NCBI RefSeq assembly: GCF_910596095.1
Contig: NC_056551.1
Location: 15,951,501-16,015,500, forward strand
Direction: 5' to 3'
Length of the DNA stretch: 64,000 bases
From: Thunnus maccoyii
Lineage: Eukaryota > Chordata > Actinopteri > Scombriformes > Scombridae
The translations under genes and the position numbers were made by a program. This document shows, piece after piece, positions 1 to 11,774 of the stretch (positions are counted from its first letter, which is position 1; each line of letters begins with the position of its first letter). Under the pieces are notes generated by a model. It did no database searches and was not told the origin of the DNA. It saw nothing but the letters and a program-made list of their open reading frames with translations.

Positions 1-925
1 ACATTCAGTTATCACCATTTTAATTCTTAGAAATGACAATCAGTTTTATATTCATCTAAAGAAGTTCTGTTTCAAAATTCAAGTATAGCTCATGTTTAAC
101 TCAGTATCTTGATATTAATAATGGGACAATATTTGGGGATGATTATTAGAGCTTTAATGCCTCGTTTAATTTGAACCGGTGACAAAGGAGGAGGAGGATG
201 TGGTCTGGATAAAAAAAATCATGTGACGTCTTGAATCTGATGGCAATAGAGGAATTCTGTTTATTTCACAAACTGTCAAAAAGTTTAACCGTAATGTGAA
301 TTTTAAGAACAGGGAAGGACTTTTTTTTAGCTACTGTATCCAAATGTGATGACAACTATAACCAAAATAACATGATGACATGTACAGCAGTCCTGTATCA
401 CAAATTAAAGGGGTATTTCAGCGATTTAGTGTTGCACTTACATAAAATTGTGGAACTATTAAACAGATTTTAAATTGCATCTCTCCCTGGCTCCATGCCC
501 ACATCTTTCTTTCAGCCTCAACACTTCTAATTTGTTAAACAGACTTTCTATGAAAAAATGTGGAAAAACTCCAAGCCCAGTTCGAGATAAGCAGGCAGAA
601 GATAAGCATCACCGGGGTTATTTTCTCAGACGTTAGAGAGCTCCTCCAAAACCACAGAGGACATTTAACAACTGCTTTAATAGGCTGAGCTATGACAGGT
701 AAACTGATTGTAATGTGTAAAACCTGGTGAGTACCTCATAAATGTTATATCAGTATGCAGTATCCATAGCAGCCTCTGTGACAGTGTTTTCGATGATGCT
801 CTGCTTGACATTTACACACATCTGCACCAGTTTCTTTCTACGGCAGCAGAAAAACTGTCTGCTGCTGCAGCTTTGCTCATAACACCAAAAACCAAAAAAA
901 TGAAACATATAAAATGTGTGCTTAC
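1..925. other. PSD-like intron, no exon seen
   Basis: This is the intron after the last visible PSD-like exon. The next Sec7 exon (expected NEFS... motif) was looked for on the minus strand and not found, so it lies outside the window. No recognisable repeat was seen. Confidence 0.6.
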
Positions 926-3835
926 TCTTTGTCTATGTGCTTCACCACATCTACACGTTGGATCCCGTCCAGCTTATGGAGCCGCTCAGCAAGGCGACGG
1001 GCCATGTCTTTCTCCATATCACCTCCATTCATATGGGGCACCGCTGTCTCTGTGGGTTTGGGTTGCTCACCGTTTGCCAAAACTGTTCCTCCCACTTCTT
1101 CAGCCTGATTAGACGTCTTCTGATTTAACTCAGCCTCTGCTGTCTGCTGTGCAACCTCTGTTTCAGTAGACAGCTGTTTTGTTATTTCTGACTCATCTGT
1201 CTTGTCTGGTTCCACAAACTGCTCCGAAAGTGCTGGCTGAGACAAGTCGGTCGTTTGCAGCGACTGCTCATTCTGCTCTGATGGCTCCGTCTGTTCTTGC
1301 TGCTCTGCCACTTCAGGGTCTTTTGCTTCGACACAAACTGTCTGCTCTGACTGAGTGGAGTCGTCTACCTGGTCAGAATTTCCAGTTTGGGCTGACTGTT
1401 CTGTTGTTTCCATTTGTGGTGACTCTTCCAGATGTTGCGACTGGTCAGACTCTTCACAGTGCTGCTCCTCTGCCTGGATCTGCTCAGACTCTTCAGTCAA
1501 CGTGAGCTGCTCGGACTCTGCGTGTTCAGGCTGCACTGTCGGCTCTACCTCCTGTGGAGTCGTTTGGTCACAATCTTGTTGCTCTGAACAACCTGTACTC
1601 TCCGGTTTTTCAGTCAGCTCTGGTATCTCTTGAGAGTTTTCTATCCTCTCTGCATTATCTGCCTCCTGTATCGATGGTTCTTCGTTGTTGTCCTGTTGTT
1701 GAGCAGCCTCTAACTGTTCAGGGTCCACCTCCTCATCTACATCTTCGCACATTTCTGGCTCTTCAGTCTGACTTGCAGGATCTTCATGTGACCGTTCTAT
1801 TACCTCTATGTCCTCTTCAGTCCCAGAGTGCAGACTTTCCTCCGAAATATCTGACTGTTGCAAATTAATTAGCTTATCTGGGTTTATAGCTAGTCCAGTA
1901 TTGTCAGTTGGTTGCGGCTCTATAGGAGCCTCCCTACAAAATGCGGATGAAATACGCAATGTAGTTACTGTTATATAGCATGTATTTAACATAATGAAAG
2001 CACAGAAAGTCCATGATACTCACACATCATTCAGACAGCTAACAGTGTTTTCCTCTCCACTTTCTTCATTACAGGACAAGTTTGTCTCACTTGGCTCCTC
2101 TTCAACCACGCCTCCTTCCTCCCTGTCTTCTTCAGTCTTGACACTATTAACCGAAGTTTTCTCTTCCTCTGAGTCTGTCTCACTAGACAGAACGTCTAGA
2201 TCCTGTTGTGCTTCTGGTCTTAAATCTATAATACTGTCCGTGTCATCCTCCGAGCTTTCGATATCCTCAAGAATATCAATTAAGTCCACAGTTTCAACGG
2301 CGTCTGACGCATCTGAGTGTCCTTGCTCTTCTTCTGAATCTGTCCTTAGAGGGGTATCTGGAGGATCTTACAGAAACAGGTGAACATGACAGTTAAGCAG
2401 TTAAACCAAAACTCATTTCTAATTTACATAAACAGGCCAGAATTACACAAAACTACAAAAGAATCATGAATGTTATTCTCAAATAACAGCAAGCAACTAC
2501 GATAGAAACATGTGCTATTTAATTAAAATGTGTTGCGCTGAGTATTACGTACCACTGTTGCCATCTAACAGCTCATGCGTTGAGTCTTCCTTTTCCTGTG
2601 TTGCTGCCTCTTGCACATCTACAGCATCACATGGCTGGAAATTGCAACACAGGGCATCGATCATGAACTTTCATGAAAGTTGTGTGAGAAAACTTGTGAT
2701 TGCCGGTGGTATCATGAGTAAGAGGCTGCCCTCTGAGCCTCATCTGAGCGACATTATTTCCGCACTATTCCTCCCACGTATGCTAAACTTATTACATTAA
2801 CCTACACATGAAGATCTAAACAGATAAAGACTTGAGGTGGCGAGGCCCAAGTCAAGTCTACACTCAGTGAAAGATGGGCTGATGACACAGGAAATTGTAG
2901 CTAAAGGTGTTTATACACACAGAAATAGACAGAATTCCAGGCACCCTGGTGGCCTCATGGTTAAGGCGAATACCACAAAACCACAACATCCACACTTCAA
3001 CTCCTTGCCAAGGGACCTACACTGTATGTCATACCCCTCTTTCTCTCGCCCTACATTTTCTGTCTCTACACTGTCTGTCAAATTAGGGCAACAGCCTGAA
3101 AAAATCATCTTCAAAAAATAAATAGACCAAATTCTAAAGAACAGCAGCATTACATGACATCTCTTCCTGCCTCTCTTCACACACAGTACATACCTCAGAG
3201 CCATTTCCAGCGAATTCTTGATCTGAGTTCAGAAAAAGCCACGATTCACTCCCATCCTGCTCCTCTCGGTCCTCTTGTGTTAAAAGCTCAGCATTAACGT
3301 CTTGAGATTGCTGAAGTGACGGGGAAGTGGTGTCTCTACTCATCACACTGCCAGAGTCCAGCTCATTGGCTAAGCTGCTGTCAATTATGAGAGAGGGCGT
3401 CTCTGAGGCAGTATCGGGCATGTCCCACTGCACTGTGGCAAAGGAAAGTGGAGCAGTGGTAATGCTCATGGGGCGCACCGGCCATATTATTTGCTCCCAC
3501 TGCTCAGGCTCCTCAGCATTCTCCTGCTCAGCCTCCTCAGGATTCTCCTGTCCAGCCTCCTCAACATTCTCCTGTCCAGCCTCCTCAGGATTCTCCTGTC
3601 CAGCCTCCTCAAGATTCTCCTGTCCAGCCTCCTCAGGACTCTCCTGTCCTCCCTTTAGGGAGACATGAAGCTGTTCTGTCCCGTGTTCCTCATTTATCTG
3701 CACCTCTGACACAATAGCCTCCTGTTCTCCATTGATGTATGGGTGGTCTGTAGAGGTATATGAGTCTTGCTGAGGCTGTTGAAGGACTGAATCTGTAATA
3801 TCTGGCAGAGAGGAGCTCAAATTTTCTTCCTCCAT
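926..3835 (-). CDS. EFA6/PSD-family Arf6 exchange factor, N-terminal exons (partial, runs off left edge)
   Basis: Four coding exons on the minus strand join in frame: 3835-3194 (ATG at 3835, 214 codons, donor GTATGT), 2634-2553 (donor GTACGT), 2366-2024 (donor GTGAGT) and 1933-926 (donor GTAAGC). Phases match at each junction (0, 1, 2). The product is about 690 residues so far, very acidic and Glu/Gln-rich, with no globular domain until the last ~25 residues. These read RLAERLHKLDGIQRVDVVKH, the opening helix of the Sec7 domain of PSD/EFA6 proteins (compare RLAKRLYxLxGFxxSDVxxHLGKNNEFS). Family knowledge: EFA6 proteins load GTP on Arf6 at the plasma membrane through Sec7, followed by a PH domain and a coiled coil, all expected left of this window. 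Exon 1 holds an eight-residue coding repeat. Which PSD paralogue this is cannot be decided here; the long acidic N-terminus recalls PSD4, but that is a guess. Upstream non-coding exons were not fixed. Confidence 0.82.
2935..3122 (+). mobile_element. tRNA-derived SINE in PSD-like intron
   Basis: The 5' part resembles a tRNA head with an A box (TGGCCTCATGG then TTAAGG) and a weak B box (CTTCAACTCC). It is followed by the tract TGTATGTCATACCCCTCTTTCTCTC and a CTGTCTC-rich body found in many percomorph SINEs, then an A-rich end at the AAAAAATAAATA. It lies between coding exons 3835-3194 and 2634-2553 and is somewhat decayed. Confidence 0.7.
3495..3660 (-). repeat. 24-nt coding minisatellite in PSD-like exon 1
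   Basis: About six head-to-tail copies of a 24-base unit encode eight-residue repeats of the form GQEN-x-EEA, with x = Pro, Leu, Val or Ala. The outermost copies are degenerate (GQES, EQEN). All copies keep the frame, so length variation would add or remove whole acidic octapeptides. The region is probably disordered. Confidence 0.85.
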
Positions 3836-6800
3836 GAGCGTCTCCCTCAGTCAGTGTAGCTGTCGGGGTGTTTGTGGGTGAAAGATGTTGTAGCTGTAAA
3901 TGCTGTCAGGCTACAAAATGTCCTCCTCTGCTGTAAGAAGGATGATCATCTTGTAAGGTCACATAAATGTAAGATCCTGAAGTGTGATACCGACTCCAAT
4001 AGCCCCATTCACAGATCTGTGACAAAAGAAAACATGTTAACCAACAAATGTTAAAAAATATTTAACCACACCCACCTCTGAAGCAACATGACAAGCTCTT
4101 CCCTTGAATTTTCAGTCAGACACATGTGGCTGGAAAAGCCTGAAGTTGTATTACAACAAAATAAAATAAAGTGGTTCATCATGATCTATTTAAATGCTAG
4201 ATTTAAAAAAAAACAAGTTGGGCGAATCTCCAGGAGTAACATCTGATTAGCTGATAGACAAAAAAGCCATTCATAAGACTCTACTATACTTGATTGTAGA
4301 GCAGTATTGATAATTCAGAAATGGGCTGTCTAAACAGTGGCTCTGTTTTTTTCTGTTCATCTGTGATAAAGAGTAAATTTAACACATTACACATTACACA
4401 TCACCCTGCAAAAGCAAAACTGACATAAAATCATTCATACAGAACACGTAGCACAAAAATACTATACACACTCACCACCATAATCCTGACTGCAGAAAGT
4501 TTTTGTCTGTTTTTTATTCCATGCTGTTCATTTGACTCGTTTTCTTAATTATTTTTTGGCGTAGACTCACAGATGCACAGTGCAATGACTTAAATGCAAT
4601 GACTGAAATCTTACCAGACGCACATTTCTACTTCCTGACCACAGACAAAGAAAATCATTCGAGCAAGTGAGAGAGGCAGAAGGAAAGAGAGGCAGATAGA
4701 GGTGTTTGATGCGGATTGAGAGGGTGGGGCTGAGGAGTTGTTTCTGGTGTGCAGTTTAACTGTCTGCGTCCTATGTTTATCATATTATCGCCACGCCGCA
4801 CTGTGACCCTGGCTGATGGATAAGACCGTGGAAGAGTCAAAACATGTGTTCACATCATGTTGCCATCACAAAGCGAGGACATCTCTCCGAACAATGCCAA
4901 GGCCAGAAAAAGAACATTAACAAAAAAAATAATAATCCCTGCTTGTACTGTGATAAATACATATTCTGACTGCTGCAGTTTGAACTCACCTTCATCTACA
5001 ACTCCCTTTCTGTTACACTTTTTTTTATATATCTCTCTCTCTATCTTCATAATTCACGTCATGCAACCAACATCCGGGACAGACCTTGACCACATTTCCT
5101 GTGTGGGTGCTCACTTCTCAGTTCCTGTAAGGGTGCAAAGAGTGCTTCGTGTTCGAGAGTTATCCGAGACTAACAACGACAATCAACTGTAAATGAATCA
5201 GTGAGGAACTAAAAAAAAAAGTGGTGATACTGTAAATTAAATTCTATTAAACATTTTAAATCCAGTATTATCTTTCTAGAGGTTTTCAAGTTGGCTGAAT
5301 TTAAAATTATTTGGACCCTTCTGTCATTATACAGTACTGATTACATTTAATTATATAAAAAATAGTGTTTCACATGATCACACAGTTAATCTTCTCTGTG
5401 TGATGTTATCCTTGGTGCCATTGTTGATGATAAAAACTGTAGAAAAAAAATACACAGATGACTGCAAAGAGTTCCATAAAGAAACACTTTTTCAGCCTCC
5501 TCAAATAGAAGACAAGAATAAATTAGGATATTTTCAGCCAAATCTAATATAATCCAGATGCACTGTAGATTACCCTAAATGGAAAATACCAAGAGAAGTT
5601 TCTTACAATACATAGGAAGTTTATACTGCACATCATAGCCTTAAGGGGATGTTAACACAATAATAAGGAGAAGTACAAATTCTAAAAAAAAAACATATAA
5701 CAGAGAAGAAAAAAATAAATAGGGGAACATCGCTAAACTAGTTGAAGTGAAAGTTCTGAAAGAGCGAATGAATGTGTGCATGTATATAATAATAGAATCT
5801 GTCAATAGAGGATACACACTGCTTAGTATGTCATTCATTACCACCAGTGAACATGGCGCACACATTAATTTCAACATTTTCAAGCCTCAAAGAACAAAAC
5901 GATCTCATTAAAAGGAATCTTTTCAACTGTGAAGCATGACTTACCACCCTTCAGGCTCTCTGCAGCAACATCATATGATCAGCCAGCTTGTGAGGTTTTA
6001 AGTCAGGTCTTGTGGGAGGGAGAGACACACAACTCTGTTGCACTGTCAAAGAGCACTGCCTTCTCATTCACTCGCACACATACATACACACAAGCATACA
6101 ATTACCCCCTCAGTTGATTGTGTCTGAACCTGCTGCGCACAACAAACAAGCCTCACATCCACACTCTCTTTAAGCCAGGCAGCTTTTTAGTCTGTGGTGT
6201 CACATACACAATACATGCAAGTCACAAGTCCTAGTCTGGACCCGGTCCTCTTCCTTCTTTGTGCTTCCTGTCCATTTTGAATAGATCAAGATCAGACTTC
6301 CGTCTCCCCCTCCGTCTTGCTCGTCTCTCTGCAGATTCAGCTAGGAGAGAAAAAGGGGAGAATTCAGAGGAGGGATAAAAGGAGAAAGCTGCTGAGTTGC
6401 AGCAAAGAGGAAGAAAAGACCCTTTGTGATTGGCAGATGACTCAGGAGCTCAAAGACACCTGAGAGGCCTCAGTCTACACCCACTGCCCTGAGGGCAATG
6501 CAAGCAAATACCAGTCAGGTGAGGGGAGTGGCTCAACTTCATTCCTGCAAATGACAACAGCAGGAAAGATGTGGTAAAACCAGAAGGCATCCAGATTCAG
6601 TGTGCACAAATCATCAGACTTGCAAATAGTTTTGTCACTTTCTTGGCTGAGTTTCTGGCTGTCAGGTAGGAAAGTCTATTGTCCTGGGTAATGAAACTGT
6701 TTTTTAGGCTTAACGTTACCTATAAGAAAAAGGCAGCATTCTACTTTTAATACTCATTTTCCTTCTATTTTTATTTGAACTTGTTTCTTTAGTAATGTCT

Positions 6801-7676
6801 TTATGTGTTTCATTGACGTAACCTATTTAAATTGTAAGTTTTATTTAAATTGGAAATGGCTTTAGCATTATATTTTTAGTATTACTGATTGTATTATTGA
6901 TTGCATCATTAACTGGAGTTAGAATCGTTCAATTGATTAGCGGTTAGCATCATTTGCAAAAGCATTATGATCCTATTAGCACCGGCGTTTCGCATTTTAA
7001 TATAACGCTAATTATCGTTAGCGTTTCAGTTATTTTTTTGTCGTTAACTACAGAGTATTAGCACATTAAGTAATATTGTGTAACATCAACATTCATTCAA
7101 TCATTATGTATCATGAGCATGCTTGTTAGTAGCGTTTTCAACTTTAGTGCTAGTTAGCATCAGTGTCATTAGCATGAATAGCATTAAGATAACCGTTGCT
7201 ATTAAAGTATTAGCATTACCGTTACTTAGCATTTATGTGAGCATCCTGGCAGTTGTAAGTTAGTTGCTTCTAGCTAGCAGTTGTAGTAGCTAATATAGTA
7301 GTAGTGATACTAGTGGTGTTAGTGGTAGTAACCCAATAGTGCTGCTATACTTTTCCAGTTTTTCTTGTTGTTATTTACACACTATTTTAACACCATGGTG
7401 GTTATTTGTGTAACTAAACGTCTCACAGTAACGTTAGCTAAGGCCCCGGCTAGTCTAACGTTGCACTCCACACCAGCAGCGGCGCTGCAGAGCTGCGCGC
7501 CGCCAGCAAAACAACACCAGCTTCTCCTCGTCGTCACTTTCGAGCGACTGTCACACCGCTTTGTCTGTTCCGCACACGGCAGCAGAGCAGCACACACCCT
7601 CTTTTTTGTCCAGATAGTTTCAGCTGTGCACAAACCACCTGGTGAGGTTTCCACAGCCGCAGCCGCTCGGTCTAAC
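3836..7676. other. Intergenic region between the divergent PSD-like and zinc-finger genes
   Basis: No convincing coding sequence. Candidate minus-strand splice donors for PSD-like 5' UTR exons are seen near 5939 (GGTG then GTAAGT) and 4617 (CTG then GTAAGA). An exon-like minus block at 6340-6231 is described in the findings. The stretch 6860-7310 is crowded with TTAGCAT/GTTAGC words, and 7440-7676 is CpG-richer, fitting a promoter for the zinc-finger gene. Confidence 0.5.
7440..7676 (+). promoter_or_regulatory. CpG-richer promoter/5' UTR of the zinc-finger gene
   Basis: GC and CpG content rise just before the ATG at 7677 (GCGGCGCTGCAGAGCTGCGCGC and similar), compared with the AT-rich DNA to its left. 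No TATA box is obvious at the expected place. The exact transcription start is not determined. Confidence 0.45.
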
Positions 7677-10600
7677 ATGGCCAACGATCTGAAAATGCTC
7701 CTGGAGTCTTCACTGAATGAGATCTTTAAAGCGACAGTGAGCGACATTCTGGACTCAGTGGACAGGACCCTGTCCGAGTACCAGGGCAAAATACAGAGGA
7801 TCGAGTCCGAAAATGAGGGCCTGAGACGGCTGCTGTTTGCAGAGAAGAGCGCTGCGGAGTCTGCTGCTAGAGGTACGATGGCCGGTGTATCGGTGTAACG
7901 AGTGACCGTGTTACCTTGTGACTTTCGGCCGAATGGTTGCTCGTAGTGACCATAGAGTCAATAGTGACGGCAGCTGTTGAAAACACGAACAGAACACGTA
8001 CCTGTCCTCTTAAAAGCCTGTAATTTGACCTCAGTTATTTTAAAATACATAGTTAACTGTGATTAATATCTACGCCAACCACTGCGAGAGTTAAATTGTG
8101 CTCAGCAAGAAGCATTCACCTCTCATAGTGTTTTTTATAATGTGGGAAACAAAACGTAGCCTACCTTGGGATTTTATACTTTAATTCTCAGTCGGAAAGT
8201 AGCTCATATTCAACCAATTAACCTGTATAATGTTAAATTCCTCATTAGACGCTAGCTGCTCTGCTAATCTATATGTTTCCCTACATTAAAAGTAGCTACA
8301 AGAGATGTGAATGCTTCTTGTACATCATGTATGATAAAAAGGACCAGACGAATATATACTGTATTGAATATTCAATAATTTAAGACTTTTCAACAGCTGC
8401 CGTCACCACGACAACCGTGGACGCATCTGGCTAAAAGTCACCAGTTAACACGGTCACTCGTTAAACCGTAACACCTACACTCGGTAAATATTGGAGCATG
8501 TCTGTGTTTGTTGTCCACTGTAGCTTCATGTGGTCACTGACCTTTTGTTCAAGCAGCCCCAGCAGTGACAACAAACTGTGCCTGTTTGTGTGTGTGTTTA
8601 CTAGACTTAAAGATCCCCTCCAGACATGTATGTAAAGCAGACTGCTTTGAAAAATAATGTGTGTCTGATATAGTTTTTCCACAAAAAAGTTAAATTCGTA
8701 TTGTTAATATCCTTAAAATGATATCTGTTCCTTCTTCTTCATTAAAATGACAGAATCTATAAATATGTAAATATATTTCATCTCAAATATTTTGCTGTTG
8801 AACACAGGATGTCTCCTACTTCACTGTAAAGTTCATTCTCAGTGTTTGTGCACTGCAGGCTTCAAATTTCTACATCACATTTGTGTAAATATTGGACCAG
8901 GATTGGACCAAATTGGACCCTTAAAATTTGATTATCCATGAGCACAGAGAAACTTTCCACTTTTAGCAGATAAACAGCCTTCTAGTTTCAAATTCTGCAC
9001 ATACATCATTCTACACAGTGAAGCTTAAACATTCAACTGTAGGAACAAGAAGCGAAACACATTTTTGAGTGGAGAGGGGCTTTAAATAAAAAGTAGCAAT
9101 ATGACAGTAAAAAAAGCAGAAGACCACAAGCAGACGTAAACAATGCAGGTTTCAGCACATTCAAAACTGGGTGTTGCAAATGTTTATGAAGCAGTATATG
9201 CATGATCACTTTGTAATACAGTAATGACTATAGTGTAATGTAATACCATTGTTATCACAATGCAACACAGACAATTTTACATACACAGTGCATCAAAACA
9301 TGTATGAGTTTCAGTGTTTCATAGATAGTTGATGAATCAGCGTCTGCTACACTGTCAGTTTGAGCCTGACTAAAACAACACACACAGCAACAAAATATGT
9401 GTCAATCCATTTATGTCAGACAGACATAATCTGTTTATCTTAAAATGTAAACTTAACACTTAGCTCTTCAGCCTGGATTTAGACTACAGTCCTTTATGGC
9501 CACTATTTATTTTGTTCACTTACTTTATTGTATTAGTGTTTTTAAGTGTTTTCTTCTCTCCCTCTAAATTAATGCTACTGTTGCTTTGTGTCTGTGCTGG
9601 ATGTGCTAGATTGCAACAAGATGTATCTATATGTTGTGTTTACAGATTGTTCTGCTGCCACCAAAGTGGCCAAAAATCAATTAATGCAGCTTGAAATTAT
9701 AATGAGCCTATACTCAAGTCAGATGACTTATAGTCAGTTAAATTTGTTTTGTTGTTTTGTTGTCTTACATATTACTATGTAAGACTCTAAATTACACTCG
9801 GTGTATTTTGTTCATTATGTTGGCCTTTAATTTTCACAGATGTACACAAACAAGATGCCGCTGAAAACTGTGCAACCTCAGAATGGAGCAATCTTTCCAT
9901 CAGCTCCTCCCAGGGCATGTTCGCCACATCAATATGCAGCAGTGACAAGAAGAGCTCCAGGAGGAGGCACAAAGACAAGATGAGGGAGCGTGTATCCTCT
10001 GCTTCTTTTGTGCTGCAGACTAATCACATAGCAGAACAACCATGTGTGAACACGTCAGAGGTAGGTTTGTCCACCCAAACCTTGATATCCATAAAAACGG
10101 AGCCTGACCTGGATGACAGCGGCGCTATGGACCTCTCCCAGCCTTCATCCCTTCTCAATCTGACAATGAAGCACATAAAAACCGAGAGCACAGAGGTCAG
10201 TTACGACAGTTGTGATGCATATGCACCTCTGCCGCCATCTTCAGGCGTTGGACAGGATTCCAGAGATAGTGACAATGCTGTTAAAGTCACCATTGTTTCT
10301 GACAGCTACATGGTGAAGGATGAGGATGGACACTTTATTAAGACAGAGGAAGAGGAGCAGAATGGGGTCTTGCAGTATGGTGACGATGACAAATCAGAGA
10401 GGCATGCATTGACATATTACACTGAATCAGAAATTGATCCTGAGGGAACGAGCCGACAGGTTGTGAAGCCAGAAGTAAAAAGGCAGGAGGAAAATAATTC
10501 ACCTGCTGTTCCTGCAGATGAGTTTTTGGAGATTTGTGACAACTTTTTGCGCTGTCCCATCTGTCCCAAAACATTTAGTCAAGCAAACTCGCTTAACATC

Positions 10601-11458
10601 CACATCAAGACTCACAGCAGTGAGAAGGCCCACTGCTGCAGCTACTGTGGCAAACGCTTTAGCCGGGCTGACCTCCTCAAATCCCACAAGCGTACCCACA
10701 CAGGAGAAAGGCCCTATAGCTGCAACATCTGCACTAAAACATACGCACATCCAAGTCAGCTCAGGATACACAAACGCATCCACACTGGAGAGAAGCCGTA
10801 TTCCTGCTCCCACTGCGCAAAGCGCTTTAACGAGCACAACCAGCTCAAGGTCCACTTGCGGACTCACACTGGGGAGAGGCCTTACAGTTGCCAGGAGTGC
10901 GGCAAAACTTTCAGTAATGCAGGAAACCTGCGTATACATGAGAGGATCCACACTGGGGAGAAGCCATACTGCTGCGCTCAGTGTGGGAAACGGTTCAATG
11001 GCTTGGGTGACCTCAAAACACATTACAGGATTCACACTGGAGAGAGGCCCTACAGCTGTGAGCTGTGTAAGAAGACTTTCAGCCAGGCAGGCCACCTCAC
11101 CATACACATGCGGATGCACACAGGAGAAAGACCCTACAGCTGCAAAGAGTGTGGCAAGAAGTTCACGGTGGCCAGCAGCCTTAAACTGCACCAGAGGACT
11201 CACACAGGAGAGAAGGAGTACAGCTGCTCATACTGCAGCAAGAGCTTCAGCAGGTCAGGCCACCTGAAGCGACACGAGCTGGTCCACACCAAAGAGAAGG
11301 TCTTCCTCTGCAGCCTGTGTGGCAAGACCTACACTGACCAATCCTCCCTTAAAAAGCACCTAAAGATGCACGCAGCCAAGGAGCAGAAAGCTCAGAGCGA
11401 GGCTGAAACAAACCCAGTCAGACCTTCAGGTTCTGAGACACTTTTTCGACACTGTTAA
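7677..11458 (+). CDS. C2H2 zinc-finger transcription factor, ten fingers
   Basis: Two coding exons, 7677-7872 and 9840-11458, join through a split GAT codon (donor G|GTACGA, acceptor TTTTCACAG) to give 604 residues. The first 65 residues form a helical, acidic N-terminus ([20 protein letters not shown], then a short coiled coil around [16 protein letters not shown]), as in many fish zinc-finger proteins; no KRAB, SCAN or BTB domain is seen. The middle is acidic and low in complexity. It carries AMDLSQP, close to the CtBP-binding PxDLS motif, and several psi-K-x-E SUMO-type sites (IKTEP, IKTES, IKTEE, VKPE). Ten C2H2 fingers follow, starting at CPICPKTF and ending at HLKMH, mostly with TGE(R/K)PY linkers. 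Three further basic or Ser-rich stretches flank them. Inference: a nuclear DNA-binding protein, probably a repressor. I do not recognise a one-to-one named orthologue. Confidence 0.88.
7891..8468. mobile_element. Foldback (long inverted repeat) element in zinc-finger intron 1
   Basis: The arms match in reverse complement. AACGAGTGACCGTGTTA at 7897 equals the complement of TAACACGGTCACTCGTT near 8445-8461, and GTGACGGCAGCTGTTGAAAA near 7963 equals the complement of TTTTCAACAGCTGCCGTCAC near 8388. Outer ends begin CGGT and finish ACCG. No open reading frame is inside, so it is a non-autonomous MITE-like element. A clear target-site duplication was not identified. Confidence 0.75.
8640..9080 (-). 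repeat. Unclassified interspersed repeat, copy 1
   Basis: The reverse complement of this stretch matches 30660-31080 over most of its length. Shared words include ACACAAATGTGATGT, GAAGCCT, ACACTGAGAATG and ACTTTACAGTGAAGTAGGAG. The copy carries an insertion relative to the other near 8740-8800. I do not recognise the family. Confidence 0.65.
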
Positions 11459-11599
11459 AAATTCCTTGGAGATGAATAATATAGAAGCTGCTGCAATAGG
11501 AGTACCCACACACAGAGTTAGAGCTCCCGTCAATTTTATTGGCTGGTTTTGTCAGGTAGGTTTGCCTGAGGAAGACCTGTAGTAGGTCAAAATGTTGCT

Positions 11600-11605
11600 A
11601 ATAAA
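11600..11605 (+). terminator. Candidate polyadenylation signal of the zinc-finger gene
   Basis: AATAAA lies about 140 bases after the TAA stop, in the sequence GCTAATAAAATTAAAGG. It is the first canonical signal downstream of the gene, so it is a plausible 3' end. Confidence 0.5.
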
Positions 11606-11774
11606 ATTAAAGGAAGCTGTGATTCTTGTGTGCAGATACTCCTTGTATTGCAATTTAATTGATTTTTGTATCCAGCACCTAACCCACTGAGGTTTTGTGC
11701 ATGTGCACATGACTACTTTGATTTGTGATATAAAAGCTGTATGTGGTTTTACAAAAATATGAAATAATCTTAAA

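Larger units (their letters stand above)
7873..9839. other. Intron 1 of the zinc-finger gene
   Basis: It contains the foldback element at its 5' end, the interspersed repeat at 8640-9080, and otherwise AT-rich sequence (9081-9839) with no recognisable exon or repeat. Confidence 0.7.

Noticed and set aside
1179-1633. Plus-strand frames opposite the PSD-like exon
   Set aside because: Antisense shadows of the Glu/Gln-rich coding exon, with Ser/Cys-rich composition expected from its complement.
10499-11267. Long open frames on both strands across the zinc-finger exon
   Set aside because: They are shadows of the periodic C2H2 repeat; neither encodes a recognisable product and both lie wholly inside the real exon.
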